Source of the DNA: Amycolatopsis thermalba | GTDB lineage: Bacteria > Actinomycetota > Actinomycetes > Mycobacteriales > Pseudonocardiaceae | DNA length: 64,000 bases | Assembly: GCF_003385215.1 (NCBI RefSeq) | Contig: NZ_PQHW01000028.1 | Location: 1-64,000 of the forward strand | Reading direction: 5' to 3' | Shown: one piece after another, positions 43,138 through 51,677 of the stretch | Layout of the letters: each line of letters opens with the position of its first letter | Position numbering within the stretch: position 1 is the stretch's first letter | Notes under the pieces: generated by a model | Database searches by the model: none | The model's input: only the letters and a program-made list of their open reading frames with translations | What the model was told of the DNA's origin: nothing | Program-made: the position numbers and the translations under genes

Positions 43138-44037
43138 ATGAGCCTGCGCCAGCTGGAGTACCTGGTGACCATCGTCGACGCGGGCTCGTTCACGCGGGCG
43201 GCCGAGCTGCTGCACGTGACGCAGCCCGCGTTGTCGCACCAGGTGCGGGCGCTGGAGCGGGCGACCGGCGGACCGCTGCTGGAACGGCTGCCGCGGTCGG
43301 TGCGGCTGACGCCGATGGGCCGGGCGATGCTGCCGCACGCGCGGGCCACGCTGGCGGCGGCGCGGAAGTCGGTGTCCGCCGCGCGGCAGGCGGCCGGGCT
43401 GCAGTGCGGCGAGATCATGGTCGCGACGGTGTACTCGGTGAGCCTGGGCGTGCTGCCCCCGGTGCTCAAGGCGTGGCGGCGGGCCCATCCGGAGGTGCAC
43501 GTGCGGCTGTTCGAGCACCGGCACGCCGACGAACTGGCCGCCGCGATGGCCCAGGGGCAGGCGGATCTCGCCGTCGGGCCGCCACCGTCCGATTGGGACG
43601 GTCCGGTGCACCCGCTGGGCGAGGAGGAGCTCGTCGTCGTGGTACCGCCGGACGATCCGGCCGCGGACGGCACGCGAGTGCGCCTCGCGGACCTCGCCGA
43701 GCGGGAATGGGTGCACTACGCGCCCGGCAACGGGCTCGCCGATCTGCTGGACCAGGCCTGCGCGGCGGCCGGGTTCCAGCCGCGCGCCGCGGTGCGGACC
43801 GAACAGACGGCCGCGGCGCCGTCGCTGGCCGCGGCCGGTCTGGGTCCGGCGCTGGTGCCGGCGAACGTGCTGCCGCCCCGGTTCGCCGGGCACCTGCTGC
43901 GCCCGGACCCGCCGGTGCGACGCCGATTGGCGGCGTACACGCGCCCGGGTGGCGATCCCGTTTCCGCGGCGTTCACCGAAATCCTCCGCCGCAAGGCCGT
44001 TCTGGTGCCGGGCCACGTGCAGCGGTGCCTGAATTGA
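43138..44037 (+). CDS. LysR family transcriptional regulator
   Basis: A 299-residue LysR protein. The winged helix MSLRQLEYLVTIVDAGSFTRAAELLHVTQPALSHQVRALE starts at the N-terminus and the ligand domain follows. It is 9 bp after the MFS gene, so it is cotranscribed and may regulate the exporter. The ATG at 43138 is the only reasonable start. Confidence 0.9.
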   Translation: MSLRQLEYLVTIVDAGSFTRAAELLHVTQPALSHQVRALERATGGPLLERLPRSVRLTPMGRAMLPHARATLAAARKSVSAARQAAGLQCGEIMVATVYSVSLGVLPPVLKAWRRAHPEVHVRLFEHRHADELAAAMAQGQADLAVGPPPSDWDGPVHPLGEEELVVVVPPDDPAADGTRVRLADLAEREWVHYAPGNGLADLLDQACAAAGFQPRAAVRTEQTAAAPSLAAAGLGPALVPANVLPPRFAGHLLRPDPPVRRRLAAYTRPGGDPVSAAFTEILRRKAVLVPGHVQRCLN

Positions 44038-44097
44038 CCCGGCTGTTCCCTGCCGATCGGCTATATTCCAGCCTCTGCCGACCAACTGGGAGGGTCC

Positions 44098-44562
44098 ATG
44101 CGGGAGAGCCACCGGCTGTCCGATGACCAGCTCCGGGCCTGGGTGCAGTACCTGGGCGCGCAGACCCTCGTGCAACGCGCGCTCGAACGGCACCTGCACG
44201 AGGCCGCGGGCATTTCCCACGCGGAGTACGAAATCCTCACCAGGCTGGACGGCGCGCCGGACCGCCGGATGCGCATGGGCGAGCTGGCCGCCGTGCTGTT
44301 CTCGCCGGGCAGCAGGCTGAACTACCGGATCACCCGGCTGGCCGGCCTCGGCTGGGTCCGCCGCGAACAACACCCGACGGACCGCCGCGGCCTGTACGCC
44401 GTGCTGACCGCGGAGGGAGCCGATTTCCTCCACCGCGTGACGCCCGGATACCGCCAGGCCGTGCACGATTCCGTGGTGGCCCCCCTGAGCGACGACGAGT
44501 TCGCCGAGCTGGGCCGGATCAGCCGGAAGCTGTTCCAGCACCACCTCGGCCGCGCGGATTAG
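44098..44562 (+). CDS. MarR family transcriptional regulator
   Basis: A 154-residue MarR protein with winged helix ISHAEYEILTRLDGAPDRRMRMGELAAVLFS, SRLNYRITRLAGLGWVRREQHPTDRRGLYAVLT. It represses efflux or stress genes, often nearby. It lies 60 bp after the LysR gene and its end overlaps by 4 bp the convergent decayed oxidoreductase. Targets may be the MFS gene or the DUF1772 gene. Confidence 0.88.
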   Translation: MRESHRLSDDQLRAWVQYLGAQTLVQRALERHLHEAAGISHAEYEILTRLDGAPDRRMRMGELAAVLFSPGSRLNYRITRLAGLGWVRREQHPTDRRGLYAVLTAEGADFLHRVTPGYRQAVHDSVVAPLSDDEFAELGRISRKLFQHHLGRAD

Positions 44563-45199
44563 GGCACCAGGACCAGACGCCCCCGCAGCCCGCCGTCCCG
44601 CAGCCGCGCCGCCGCTTTCGCCGCGTCGGCCAGGGGGAGGGTGCCGGCCACCGCCACGTCAGGTGCCCGGCCGCGGCCAGCCGGGACAGCCCGGTGAGGG
44701 CCACACCGTCGGCCTTGATCCGCACCGGGCGGATCCGGATGCCCCGGTAGTTGTCCGGCCCGTTGCCGATCACCGCCACGAACGCGCCGCCGTCCTTGAC
44801 CGCGTCCAGCGCCGGATAGCCCAGCACGGCCGCGTCGATCGCGCCGTCGACCCCGCCCGGCACCCGCTTGCGCACCCCCTCGGCGAGGTTCTCTCCTCGT
44901 CGCGCGCGCTCGCGGCCGCGACCACCCGGAGCCCGCGCAGCGCGGCGAGTTCGACCGCGAACCCGCCGGCCGCGCCGGTCACCAGGAGGGTCTGCCCCGT
45001 CCGGTGCCGGTGCGACGGCGTCCGCGTCGAGGACGATGTGCTCCGCCCACGCGCCGAGCGGGTCGGCCGGCCTGGTCCGCAGCCCGATCACCGCGTCCTC
45101 GGGCGTGAACGCCACCCCGGCGCCGGCCTCCTCGACCACGCCGGCGACGCCCGTCCGGGCGAACAGCCCGGCCGCCGACACCCGGATCACCGCACGCAT
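44559..45199 (-). pseudogene. decayed quinone oxidoreductase (MDR family)
   Basis: Fragments of a zinc-binding-dehydrogenase-type protein are spread over different frames on the minus strand: MRAVIRVSAAGLFARTGVAG with the N-terminal domain (45199 down to about 45000), then QTLLVTGAAGGFAVELAALRG in another frame (about 44990-44900), then the middle part with GAIDAAVLGYPALDAVKDGG (about 44870-44690), then DVAVAGTLPLADAAK and GLRGRLVLVP in another frame to a TAA at 44559. At least three frame changes are needed, and the reading window is shorter than a full MDR protein. The gene is dead, or the sequence has clustered errors. Confidence 0.75.
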
Positions 45200-45314
45200 T
45201 CTTCGTCTCCTCCGGAATGAATCGATGGCGCCTGCAGTCGTTCAGAACCGGAGGCGCCGCAACGCGCATCCCACGGTCGAGGAGATCGAGCAGGCGCGCG
45301 CCGCCCACGACGGC

Positions 45315-45465
45315 TGAGGCGGCCTTGCCAGGAAGTCCGCGAGGACGGAGTTGAACTCGGCGGCGCGTTCCAGGCGAGGACCAGTGCGCGGATCCGCTCC
45401 GGGAAGAGGTGGTGGCACTCCATCACGATCTGCCCGCCCATCGACAGCCCGCCGAGGACGAATCC
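45315..45465 (-). pseudogene. internally deleted duplicate of the alpha/beta hydrolase at 46097
   Basis: Two segments match the intact hydrolase gene closely: 45315-45373 resembles 46106-46164 and 45374-45465 resembles 46555-46645, so about 390 bp of the gene is missing. The second segment encodes FVLGGLSMGGQIVMECHHL, with one residue different from the intact FVLGGLSMGGQIVMECHRL. It reads as a partial duplication or a relic of a paralogue. 45200-45314 and 45466-45560 hold nothing else recognisable. Confidence 0.75.
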
Positions 45466-45564
45466 GCAGTGGAGGCCAGCGCCCGTGGCGCGACCATTGG
45501 GGCGCCGGTGTGGTTCCGCGGTTGACCACCAATTCCGTCCTCCGCGCTGCCGTCGCCGGGGCGC

Positions 45565-45632
45565 ATCGCTAGCGCCGCTAGACAATCGAGCGATAGAAAT
45601 GCTAGCGTTGCCATGTTGCCTATCAACGCTAG
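45565..45632. promoter_or_regulatory. cluster of GCTAG dyads before DUF1772 gene
   Basis: Upstream of the DUF1772 gene there is an inverted pair ATCGCT / AGCGAT (45565-45570, 45589-45594) containing GCTAGCGCCGCTAG, and a perfect 9-bp pair CTAGCGTTG / CAACGCTAG (45602-45610, 45624-45632) with a 13-bp spacer. Multiple MarR- or TetR-type sites are suggested, the nearby MarR gene being a candidate. The last dyad ends 21 bp before the ATG. Confidence 0.5.
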
Positions 45633-45653
45633 AACTCCAGGAGAGAGATCCCC

Positions 45654-46100
45654 ATGCTCAACGCACTCGAGGTGTTCACGACCGTCGTCGTCGGCGTGAT
45701 GGTGGGGGTGGAGTTCTCTGTCGCCTTCGTCATCAACCGCATCCTCGACCACCTGCCGGACGACAGCGCCCTGCGCGGCCGCGCCTACGGCGGCCGGATG
45801 CTCGGCGCCGTGATGCCGGTCTGGTACATCACCTCGGTCGTCCTGGTCGCGATCTGGGCGATCGCCGGGTGGCAGCACGGCACCGGTCTCGTGGTCACCG
45901 CCGGCGCGCTGCTGATGGTCAGCGTGCTCATGTCGGTCCTGCTGCTCGTCCCGATCAACAACCGCAGCAAGACGTGGACCCCCGAGAACCGGCCCGCGAA
46001 CTGGAAGCAGCAGGCGAACCGGTGGGACCGCTTCCACTACGGCCGCGTCGCCGTCATCATCGCCGCCTTCGTCCTGCTGGCCGCGGCGCTCGGCTCCTAG
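45654..46100 (+). CDS. DUF1772 family membrane protein
   Basis: A 148-residue protein with four transmembrane helices: LEVFTTVVVGVMVGVEFSVAF, YITSVVLVAIWAIAG, LVVTAGALLMVSVLMSVLLLV and VAVIIAAFVLLAAALG. The sequence INNRSKTWTPENRPANWKQQANRWDRFHYGR is typical of DUF1772 (anthrone oxygenase-like) proteins. It may act as a small membrane oxygenase or unknown factor. The 3' end overlaps the convergent hydrolase stop by 3 bp. GCTAG operators lie upstream. Confidence 0.82.
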   Translation: MLNALEVFTTVVVGVMVGVEFSVAFVINRILDHLPDDSALRGRAYGGRMLGAVMPVWYITSVVLVAIWAIAGWQHGTGLVVTAGALLMVSVLMSVLLLVPINNRSKTWTPENRPANWKQQANRWDRFHYGRVAVIIAAFVLLAAALGS

Positions 46101-46885
46101 GACGCCTGAGGCAGCCTCGCCAGGAAGTCCGCGAGGACGGAGTTGAACTCCGCGGTGCGTTCCAGGTTGGGCATGTGCGCCGCGCCCGTGATGACCGCCA
46201 GTTCGGCGCCGGGGACGTGCGCGTGCAGGAATTCGGCCTCGGCGACCGGGGTGTACTCGTCCTGGTCGCCGACGACGACCAGGGTCGGCACGCGGATCCC
46301 GGCCAGCGTCGGCACGTAGTCCGGGCGCTCGGCCCGGCCCCGCAGCGCCGCCGCCGCGCCCTCCGGCGAGGTCGAGCGCATCATGCGGTGGACGTGCTCG
46401 GCGAGGTCCGGCATCGCGGCGACGTTGGCGGGCGCGACCATCTTCGTGAGGACCTCGTCGGCGTACGGGCGGAGCCCTTCTCGGAGCAATCGCTCGGCCA
46501 TCTCGGTGCGATTGCGCTTGCCCGCCTCGGTCTCGGCGCGGGGCGAGGTGTCGGCGAGGACCAGTGCGCGGATCCGCTCCGGGAAGAGGCGGTGGCACTC
46601 CATCACGATCTGCCCGCCCATCGACAGCCCGCCGAGGACGAACTCGCCGACGTCCAGCCGGTCCAGCAGCGTTTCCAGGTCGCGGGCGAACACCGTGAGC
46701 GGCGTCTTGCCGGGCACCACCGTCGTTTCGCCGTACCCGCGGAGGTCGGGCACGATGACGCGCCAGCCGCGCTCGCTGAAGTGGTCCAGCTGCGGCCGCC
46801 ACATCGAGCGGTCGAACGGGTGGCCGTGGACCAGGACCAGCGCGGGGCCCGAGCCCTTGTCGTCGAAGGCGATGTCGATCGTCAT
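46097..46885 (-). CDS. alpha/beta hydrolase
   Basis: A 262-residue hydrolase from the ATG at 46885. Triad marks: oxyanion region LVHGHPFDRSMW, nucleophile elbow GGLSMGGQ, acidic residue VVGDQDEYTP, histidine AAHMPNLE. It resembles 3-oxoadipate enol-lactonase-like and other esterases, substrate unknown. It is divergent from a MocR-type regulator gene and may be its target. A deleted copy lies at 45315-45465. Confidence 0.88.
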   Translation of the reverse strand: MTIDIAFDDKGSGPALVLVHGHPFDRSMWRPQLDHFSERGWRVIVPDLRGYGETTVVPGKTPLTVFARDLETLLDRLDVGEFVLGGLSMGGQIVMECHRLFPERIRALVLADTSPRAETEAGKRNRTEMAERLLREGLRPYADEVLTKMVAPANVAAMPDLAEHVHRMMRSTSPEGAAAALRGRAERPDYVPTLAGIRVPTLVVVGDQDEYTPVAEAEFLHAHVPGAELAVITGAAHMPNLERTAEFNSVLADFLARLPQAS

Positions 46886-46911
46886 GCCCCGACCGTAGAT
46901 CCGGTGATATG

Positions 46912-46945
46912 CTCGGTGCAATACCAATATTGCTCTCGGTGCAAT
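46912..46945. promoter_or_regulatory. direct repeats of a MocR-type site
   Basis: CTCGGTGCAAT occurs at 46912-46922 and again at 46935-46945, 23 bp apart. Between them lies GCAATA-CCAA-TATTGC, a 6-bp-arm inverted repeat (46918-46933) that includes ATACCA, a sequence known from GabR operators. Location between the hydrolase start (46885) and regulator start (46957) suits control of both. Confidence 0.55.
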
Positions 46946-46956
46946 GTGGGGTGTGG

Positions 46957-48270
46957 ATGGACTACCGGACGATCGCGGACTCGGTCGCCGCCGACGTCGC
47001 CGCCGGGCGGCTCCGCCCGGGTGACCAGCTGCCGCCGCAGCGCCGGTTCGCCCGGCAGCGCGGGATCGCGGTCTCCACCGCGGCCCGGGTGTACGGCGAG
47101 CTCGTCCGGCGCGGGCTGGCGGTCGGCGAGACCGGGCGGGGCACGTACATCCGCGCCGCGCCGAAGCCGGAGTCCGCGCTGGCCGAACCCGCGGGCGCGA
47201 CGGTGGACCTGGAGCTGAACTTCCCGGTCCTGCCGGAACAACCCGGGTTGATCGTCGCGAGCCTCGGCCCGGTGCTGCGACCGGACCTGCTGGTCCAGGG
47301 GCTGGGGCCGTCCGTCGTGACCGGGACCGCCGAAGCGCGCGCGGAGGCCGCGCGGGTGCTGGCACGGGGCGAGTGGGCGCCGGACGCGGGGGATGTGGTG
47401 TTCACCGGCAACGGCCGCCAGGCGATCGCCGCCGCGATGGCCGCGCTGGTCCCGGCGGGCGAGCGGCTGGGGGTCGAGGCACTGACGTACCCGGTGGTGA
47501 AGGGCATCGCGGCGCGGCTCGGGGTCACGCTGGTGCCGCTGGAGATGGACTCGTCCGGTGTGGTGCCGGACCTGCCGCCGCGGTTGCGGGCGGTCTACCT
47601 GCAGCCGGTGCTGCACAACCCGCTGGGCGTGACGATGCCCGCGGCGCGGCGGGCCGAGCTGGCCGAGGCGGTGCGGGAGCGGGACCTGCCGGTGATCGAC
47701 GACGGCATCAACGGCTTCCTGCGGCCGGACGTCGCGCCCCTGGCGGAGCTCGCGCCGGAGCGGACGATCGTGCTGGACAGCCTCTCGAAGCGGCTCGCGC
47801 CCGGGATGACGCTGGGTTTCGCGGTGGCGCCACCGGTTCTGCGTGATCGGCTGGCTGCCGCGGTGCGGTCGGGCGGCTGGGCGGCCGCGCAGTTCCCGCT
47901 GACGGTGGCGACGCGCCTGATGGCGGACGGCACGCTGGCGAAGATCGAGGCCGCCAAGCGCGACGACGCGATGGCGCGGCAGGAGCTGGTCCGCACGCGG
48001 CTGGCGGGCTTCTCGGTGCGGGCGGATCCGCGGGCCTACCACTGCTGGTGGCAGCTACCGGAGCCGTGGCGGGCGGAAACCTTCGTGGCGGCAGCCGCGC
48101 GGCGCGGCATCGCGGTCACCCCGGCCGCGGCGTTCGCCGTAACCCCCGGCCGAGCCCCCACCGCCGTGCGGCTCGCACTGGCCTCCCCGAGGCTCGACGT
48201 GCTGGCCGGGGCGCTGGACACGCTGGCCGCACTGGCGCGAAGCAGCCCGGAGGACAGCGGAATCGAGTGA
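46957..48270 (+). CDS. MocR/GabR-type GntR-aminotransferase regulator
   Basis: A 437-residue fusion from the ATG at 46957 (GTG 46951 is possible): N-terminal GntR winged helix (DSVAADVAAGRLRPGDQLPPQRRFARQRGIAVSTAARVYGEL) followed by a PLP-dependent aminotransferase class I domain (GNGRQAIAAAMAALVP, PLEMDSSGVVPDLP, PLP lysine in LDSLSKRLAPGMTLG). Such proteins sense amino compounds via PLP. It is divergent from the hydrolase gene at 46097 and is flanked by direct repeats, so it likely controls itself and that gene. Confidence 0.91.
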   Translation: MDYRTIADSVAADVAAGRLRPGDQLPPQRRFARQRGIAVSTAARVYGELVRRGLAVGETGRGTYIRAAPKPESALAEPAGATVDLELNFPVLPEQPGLIVASLGPVLRPDLLVQGLGPSVVTGTAEARAEAARVLARGEWAPDAGDVVFTGNGRQAIAAAMAALVPAGERLGVEALTYPVVKGIAARLGVTLVPLEMDSSGVVPDLPPRLRAVYLQPVLHNPLGVTMPAARRAELAEAVRERDLPVIDDGINGFLRPDVAPLAELAPERTIVLDSLSKRLAPGMTLGFAVAPPVLRDRLAAAVRSGGWAAAQFPLTVATRLMADGTLAKIEAAKRDDAMARQELVRTRLAGFSVRADPRAYHCWWQLPEPWRAETFVAAAARRGIAVTPAAAFAVTPGRAPTAVRLALASPRLDVLAGALDTLAALARSSPEDSGIE

Positions 48271-48504
48271 CGCCGGGCGCTGGCCGCGCACTCACCGCGG
48301 GGAGCGCCGGGGCCAGCCACCCGCCGTCTGTGTCCGCTCACCCCCGGTTCAGGGGATGGTCGCCCCGGGCCAAGGCGGTCACGGGGGCAACCTCTCCTCG
48401 TCCGGCCATCCGCCCCCGCCGGTCATCGCCTTCCCTGCCGCGGGCACCAGGATCGAGTGAATTCTCGCCGCGCGGGACGGCCCCGCCGAGCCTAGGTTCG
48501 GGCC

Positions 48505-49545
48505 ATGACCAGCGAACACAGCGGCCCGCGCGGCCTCGCCGGTGATCTGCGGGACGCGATCGCCCCGCGGACCGTTCTGCTCGTCCTCGGGGTGCTGCTC
48601 CTGCAGCTCGGCTTCATCCTGTCCTACGTCGGCGCCTTCCACAGCCCCACGCCGCACCGGATCGCCGTCGCCGTCGTCGGTCCACAAGAGACGGTCGACC
48701 GGATCAACGCCATCGACGGCACCCCGATCGAGGCGTCGCCGAGCCCCGACCCGGCCGACGCGCGCCAACGGGTGCTCGACCGCGACGTCGAGGCGGCTTA
48801 CCTCATCGACACCGCGGGCACCACCGACACCCTCCTGGTCGCGACCGCCGCGGGCCCCGCCCTCGCCACCGCCGTCGAGCAGGTCTTCACCCAGCTCGAC
48901 GCCGCGCAGAACCGCACCCTCACCGTCACCGACCTCGTCCCACCACAGCCCGGCGACGCGCGTGGGCTGACCGCGTTCTACGCCGTCGTCGGCTGGCTCG
49001 TCGGCGGCTACCTCGCCGCCGCCGCGCTCGGCATCGCGAAGGGCGCCCGGCCGGCGACCCTGCGCCGCACGGCGATCCGCCTCGCCGCGATGGTGCCCTA
49101 CGCGATCGTGTCCGGCCTGGGTGGCGCGCTGGTCGTCGACCAGGTCCTCGGCGCGCTGACCGGGCACTTCCTGTCCCTGTGGTGGATCGGCGCGGCCCTC
49201 ACCTTCGCCGCGGCGACCGTGACGATGGCCTTCCAGGTGCTGTTCGGCGTCATCGGCGTCGGCATCACCGTGCTGATCTTCGTGATCCTCGGCAACCCGA
49301 GCGCGGGCGGCGCCTACCAGACCGAACTGCTGCCGCCGTTCTGGCGCGCGATCGGCGACTGGTTGCCGAACGGCGCCGGCACCGAGGCGATCCGCGACGA
49401 GGTCTACTTCGCCGGCAACGCGACCGGCGGGCCGATCGTGGTGCTGGTGGTCTGGGGCGTCGCCGGGCTCGTGGTGACCCTGCTCGCCTCGGCGTTCCGG
49501 ATTCGCCGGGAAAATGCCGCGAATTCCATTACCCTGACCGGATGA
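48505..49545 (+). CDS. DUF3533/YhgE-like multi-pass membrane protein
   Basis: A 346-residue protein. One N-terminal helix (VLLVLGVLLLQLGFILSYVGAF), then an extracytoplasmic domain of about 130 residues, and five C-terminal helices, the ABC-2-like/YhgE-Pip arrangement. It belongs to a poorly understood family possibly involved in cell-envelope processes. Its stop overlaps the rhomboid start as ATGA, so the two are cotranscribed; interaction with the protease is speculative. A 234-bp gene-free leader (48271-48504) shows nothing recognisable. Confidence 0.75.
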   Translation: MTSEHSGPRGLAGDLRDAIAPRTVLLVLGVLLLQLGFILSYVGAFHSPTPHRIAVAVVGPQETVDRINAIDGTPIEASPSPDPADARQRVLDRDVEAAYLIDTAGTTDTLLVATAAGPALATAVEQVFTQLDAAQNRTLTVTDLVPPQPGDARGLTAFYAVVGWLVGGYLAAAALGIAKGARPATLRRTAIRLAAMVPYAIVSGLGGALVVDQVLGALTGHFLSLWWIGAALTFAAATVTMAFQVLFGVIGVGITVLIFVILGNPSAGGAYQTELLPPFWRAIGDWLPNGAGTEAIRDEVYFAGNATGGPIVVLVVWGVAGLVVTLLASAFRIRRENAANSITLTG

Positions 49546-50201
49546 AGGAACGCCCGCTGCCCAGTGGCGCCGAAGCCCAGGCCATGATCGCCGAGGCGCG
49601 CAAGGCGCTGTGGGTCATGGTCGGGTTCCTCGCCGTCATCTGGATCGTGCAGATCGTCAACTGGGCCACCGACTACGCGCTCAGCTTCGACTTCGGCATC
49701 CGCGCCCGCGAGCTGAGTTCGCTGCCCGAGGCGCTGACGGCCCCGTTCCTGCACTTCAGCTGGGGACACATCGAGAGCAATTCCGGGCCGCTGTTCATCT
49801 TCGGGTTCCTCGCCGCCTACCGCGGGGTGCGGAAGTTCTTCGGTGTCACGGCGCTGATCGTGATCGGCAGCGGGCTCGGCGTATGGCTGGTGTCGCCGGC
49901 GAACGGGGTGACCGCCGGCGCGAGCGGTGTCGTGCTGGGATATTTCGGCTACATCATCGTGCGGGGACTGTTCGACCGGCGGCCGATCGACCTCGTCATC
50001 GGGCTGGTGATGGCGTTGTGCTTCGCCTACCAGTTCACCGCGCTGCTGCCCGCCGAGGAGGGCATCAGCTGGCAGGGGCACCTGTTCGGGTTCGGTTCGG
50101 GCGTGATCGGCGGCTGGGTGTTCCGGGAGCGGCGGCGCAAGCAGGTCGAGCCCGCGCCGGCGGACCCGACGGTCATGCTGGATCCGCCGAAACAGCCCTG
50201 A
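49542..50201 (+). CDS. rhomboid family intramembrane serine protease
   Basis: A 219-residue membrane protein with six transmembrane helices. It has the L1 loop sequence FLHFSWGHIESNSGPLFIFG, the nucleophile in GASGVVLG and the catalytic His in SWQGHLFGFGSGVIGG. Rhomboids cleave other membrane proteins. The ATG at 49542 overlaps the DUF3533-like stop. Its 3' end overlaps the convergent mca gene by 29 bp. Confidence 0.91.
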   Translation: MKERPLPSGAEAQAMIAEARKALWVMVGFLAVIWIVQIVNWATDYALSFDFGIRARELSSLPEALTAPFLHFSWGHIESNSGPLFIFGFLAAYRGVRKFFGVTALIVIGSGLGVWLVSPANGVTAGASGVVLGYFGYIIVRGLFDRRPIDLVIGLVMALCFAYQFTALLPAEEGISWQGHLFGFGSGVIGGWVFRERRRKQVEPAPADPTVMLDPPKQP

Positions 50202-50997
50202 TCCCGGCGAACAGGTCGTCCTCGGGCGGGTCGGCCGGGACCAGCGAGCGGGCCAGCACGTAGTCCTCGGTGGGCCACACCTCGCGTTCGACGTCGCGCG
50301 GGTGGCGCAGGAAGCCGTGGGCGGGGTCGACCTGGGTTTCGTGGGCGAGCAGGGCGCGGTCGCGGACGTCGAAGTAGTCCGCGCAGTGGATTCGCGTGGT
50401 GATCGGGATTTCGGTGTCCGGCAGTTCGGCCAGGACCTCGCCCATGGCGGAGTCGAGGCCGCGTGCGGTGAGCGCGTCGTGCATGGCCTGGAACCACTGG
50501 CGGCTCAGGGTGGCGAGGTAGTAGAGCTTCGCGATCTGCCAGGGCGTGCCGGTGACGGCGTCGAACGCGGTGACGGCGACCTCGTGGGTGCGGATGTGGT
50601 CCGGGTGCGGGTAGCCGCCGGTCTCGTCGTAGGTGACGAGCACGTCCGGGCGGAACTCGCGGATGACCTCGACGAGCCTGTGCACGGCGGTGCCGAGGGG
50701 TTGCCGGGCGAAGCTGTCCGCGGGCGGGTCGTCGGTCAGGCCGGAGTCGCGGAAGCCGAGGAACCGTTGCCGCACACCGAGGATCTCGCGCGCGCGGGCC
50801 ATTTCCCGGCGGCGGATCTCGGGCAGGTTGGCGCGGATCTCGGGGGTGTTCAGGCGCGGGTTGAGGACGTCGCCGCGCTCGCCGCCGGTGCAGGTGACGA
50901 CCAGGACGTCGGCTCCTTCCGCGGCGTAGCGCGCCAGCGTGGCGGCGCCCTTGCTGGACTCGTCGTCGGGGTGGGCGTGGACGGCCATCAGCCGCAT
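50173..50997 (-). CDS. mca: mycothiol S-conjugate amidase Mca-like
   Basis: A 274-residue PIG-L-family zinc amidase. It has AHPDDESSKGAATLARYAAEG, TGGERGD and VTYDETGGYPHPDHIR, with His-Asp zinc ligands. In actinobacteria Mca cleaves mycothiol conjugates for detoxification, and MshB deacetylates GlcNAc-Ins; the length and sequence favour Mca. It is divergent from a TetR gene with a twin operator (51018-51049). Confidence 0.88.
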   Translation of the reverse strand: MRLMAVHAHPDDESSKGAATLARYAAEGADVLVVTCTGGERGDVLNPRLNTPEIRANLPEIRRREMARAREILGVRQRFLGFRDSGLTDDPPADSFARQPLGTAVHRLVEVIREFRPDVLVTYDETGGYPHPDHIRTHEVAVTAFDAVTGTPWQIAKLYYLATLSRQWFQAMHDALTARGLDSAMGEVLAELPDTEIPITTRIHCADYFDVRDRALLAHETQVDPAHGFLRHPRDVEREVWPTEDYVLARSLVPADPPEDDLFAGIRAVSADPA

Positions 50998-51017
50998 CGG
51001 TGCCTCCTGCGCTTTGG

Positions 51018-51049
51018 TTAGGTTCGACCTAATTTTAGGTCAAACCTAA
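51018..51049. promoter_or_regulatory. tandem TetR operators between mca and tetR
   Basis: Two near-palindromic 15-bp sites: TTAGGTTCGACCTAA (51018-51032) and TTAGGTCAAACCTAA (51035-51049), 17 bp apart start to start and mutual inverted repeats. They are in the 74-bp gap between mca (start 50997) and the TetR gene (51072). One TetR dimer per site is expected, and both genes could be controlled. The divergence and symmetry are seen directly. Confidence 0.8.
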
Positions 51050-51071
51050 TCAGTTGGCTAGGGTGGGGTGC

Positions 51072-51653
51072 ATGGAGCGCGGGTTGAGGAAGCAGCGGAC
51101 GCGGCAGGCGATCTCGGACGTGGCCACGCGGTTGTTCATCTCGCGGGGCTTCGAGGAGGTGACGATCGCGCAGGTCGCGGAGGCGGCGCAGGTGGCGAAG
51201 ATGACGGTGACCAACCACTTTCCGCGCAAGGAGGACCTGGTCTTCGACGTGCACGAGTCGTTCGTGGCGAGCCTGGCGGAGGTCCGGGGCCGGCCGCTGG
51301 TCGCCGCGTTCCGGCGGGCCTGGCGAGCGGGCCTCGAGCGGCGGGATGCGCTGCTGGGTTTTTCGGGGCCGGAGTTCGCCCGGATGATCGTCGAGAGCCC
51401 GACGCTGCTCGCCCGTCTGCGGGAGCTGCACGAGGAGCGGGAGAAAGCGCTGGCCGCATCGCTCCTCGACGAGCTGGACAGCGATACGGCGCGCGCGGTC
51501 GCCGCCCAGATCGGGAGCGTGGCGCGCCTACTCTTCGACGAGGTCCTGCGGCGTATCGCCGATGGTGAGCCGGAGGCCGAGGTCGCGGCGGCGGTGGGGC
51601 GCGCCGGAGAGCGGATGTTCGACCTACTGGAGTCCGGCCTGGGGTCGATTTAG
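51072..51653 (+). CDS. TetR family transcriptional regulator
   Basis: A 193-residue TetR protein from the ATG at 51072 (a TTG at 51054 would add six residues). Helix-turn-helix: GLRKQRTRQAISDVATRLFISRGFEEVTIAQVAEAAQVAKMTVTNHFPRKEDLVFD. It is divergent from mca, and twin operators lie between, so it probably represses mca in the absence of an electrophile or stress signal. The stop lies 24 bp before repeat array B. Confidence 0.88.
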   Translation: MERGLRKQRTRQAISDVATRLFISRGFEEVTIAQVAEAAQVAKMTVTNHFPRKEDLVFDVHESFVASLAEVRGRPLVAAFRRAWRAGLERRDALLGFSGPEFARMIVESPTLLARLRELHEEREKALAASLLDELDSDTARAVAAQIGSVARLLFDEVLRRIADGEPEAEVAAAVGRAGERMFDLLESGLGSI

Positions 51654-51677
51654 GTTCTTGTGTGTACCGGCGGGGCG

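Noticed and set aside
41812-44544. Very long antisense frame across the MFS, LysR and MarR genes
   Set aside because: It crosses three recognisable genes on the other strand and has no domain, only compositional bias.
45200-45314. Small plus-strand peptide ending HPTVEEIEQARAAHDG
   Set aside because: No ribosome site, no homologous family recognised and it lies in a decayed patch; too weak to call.
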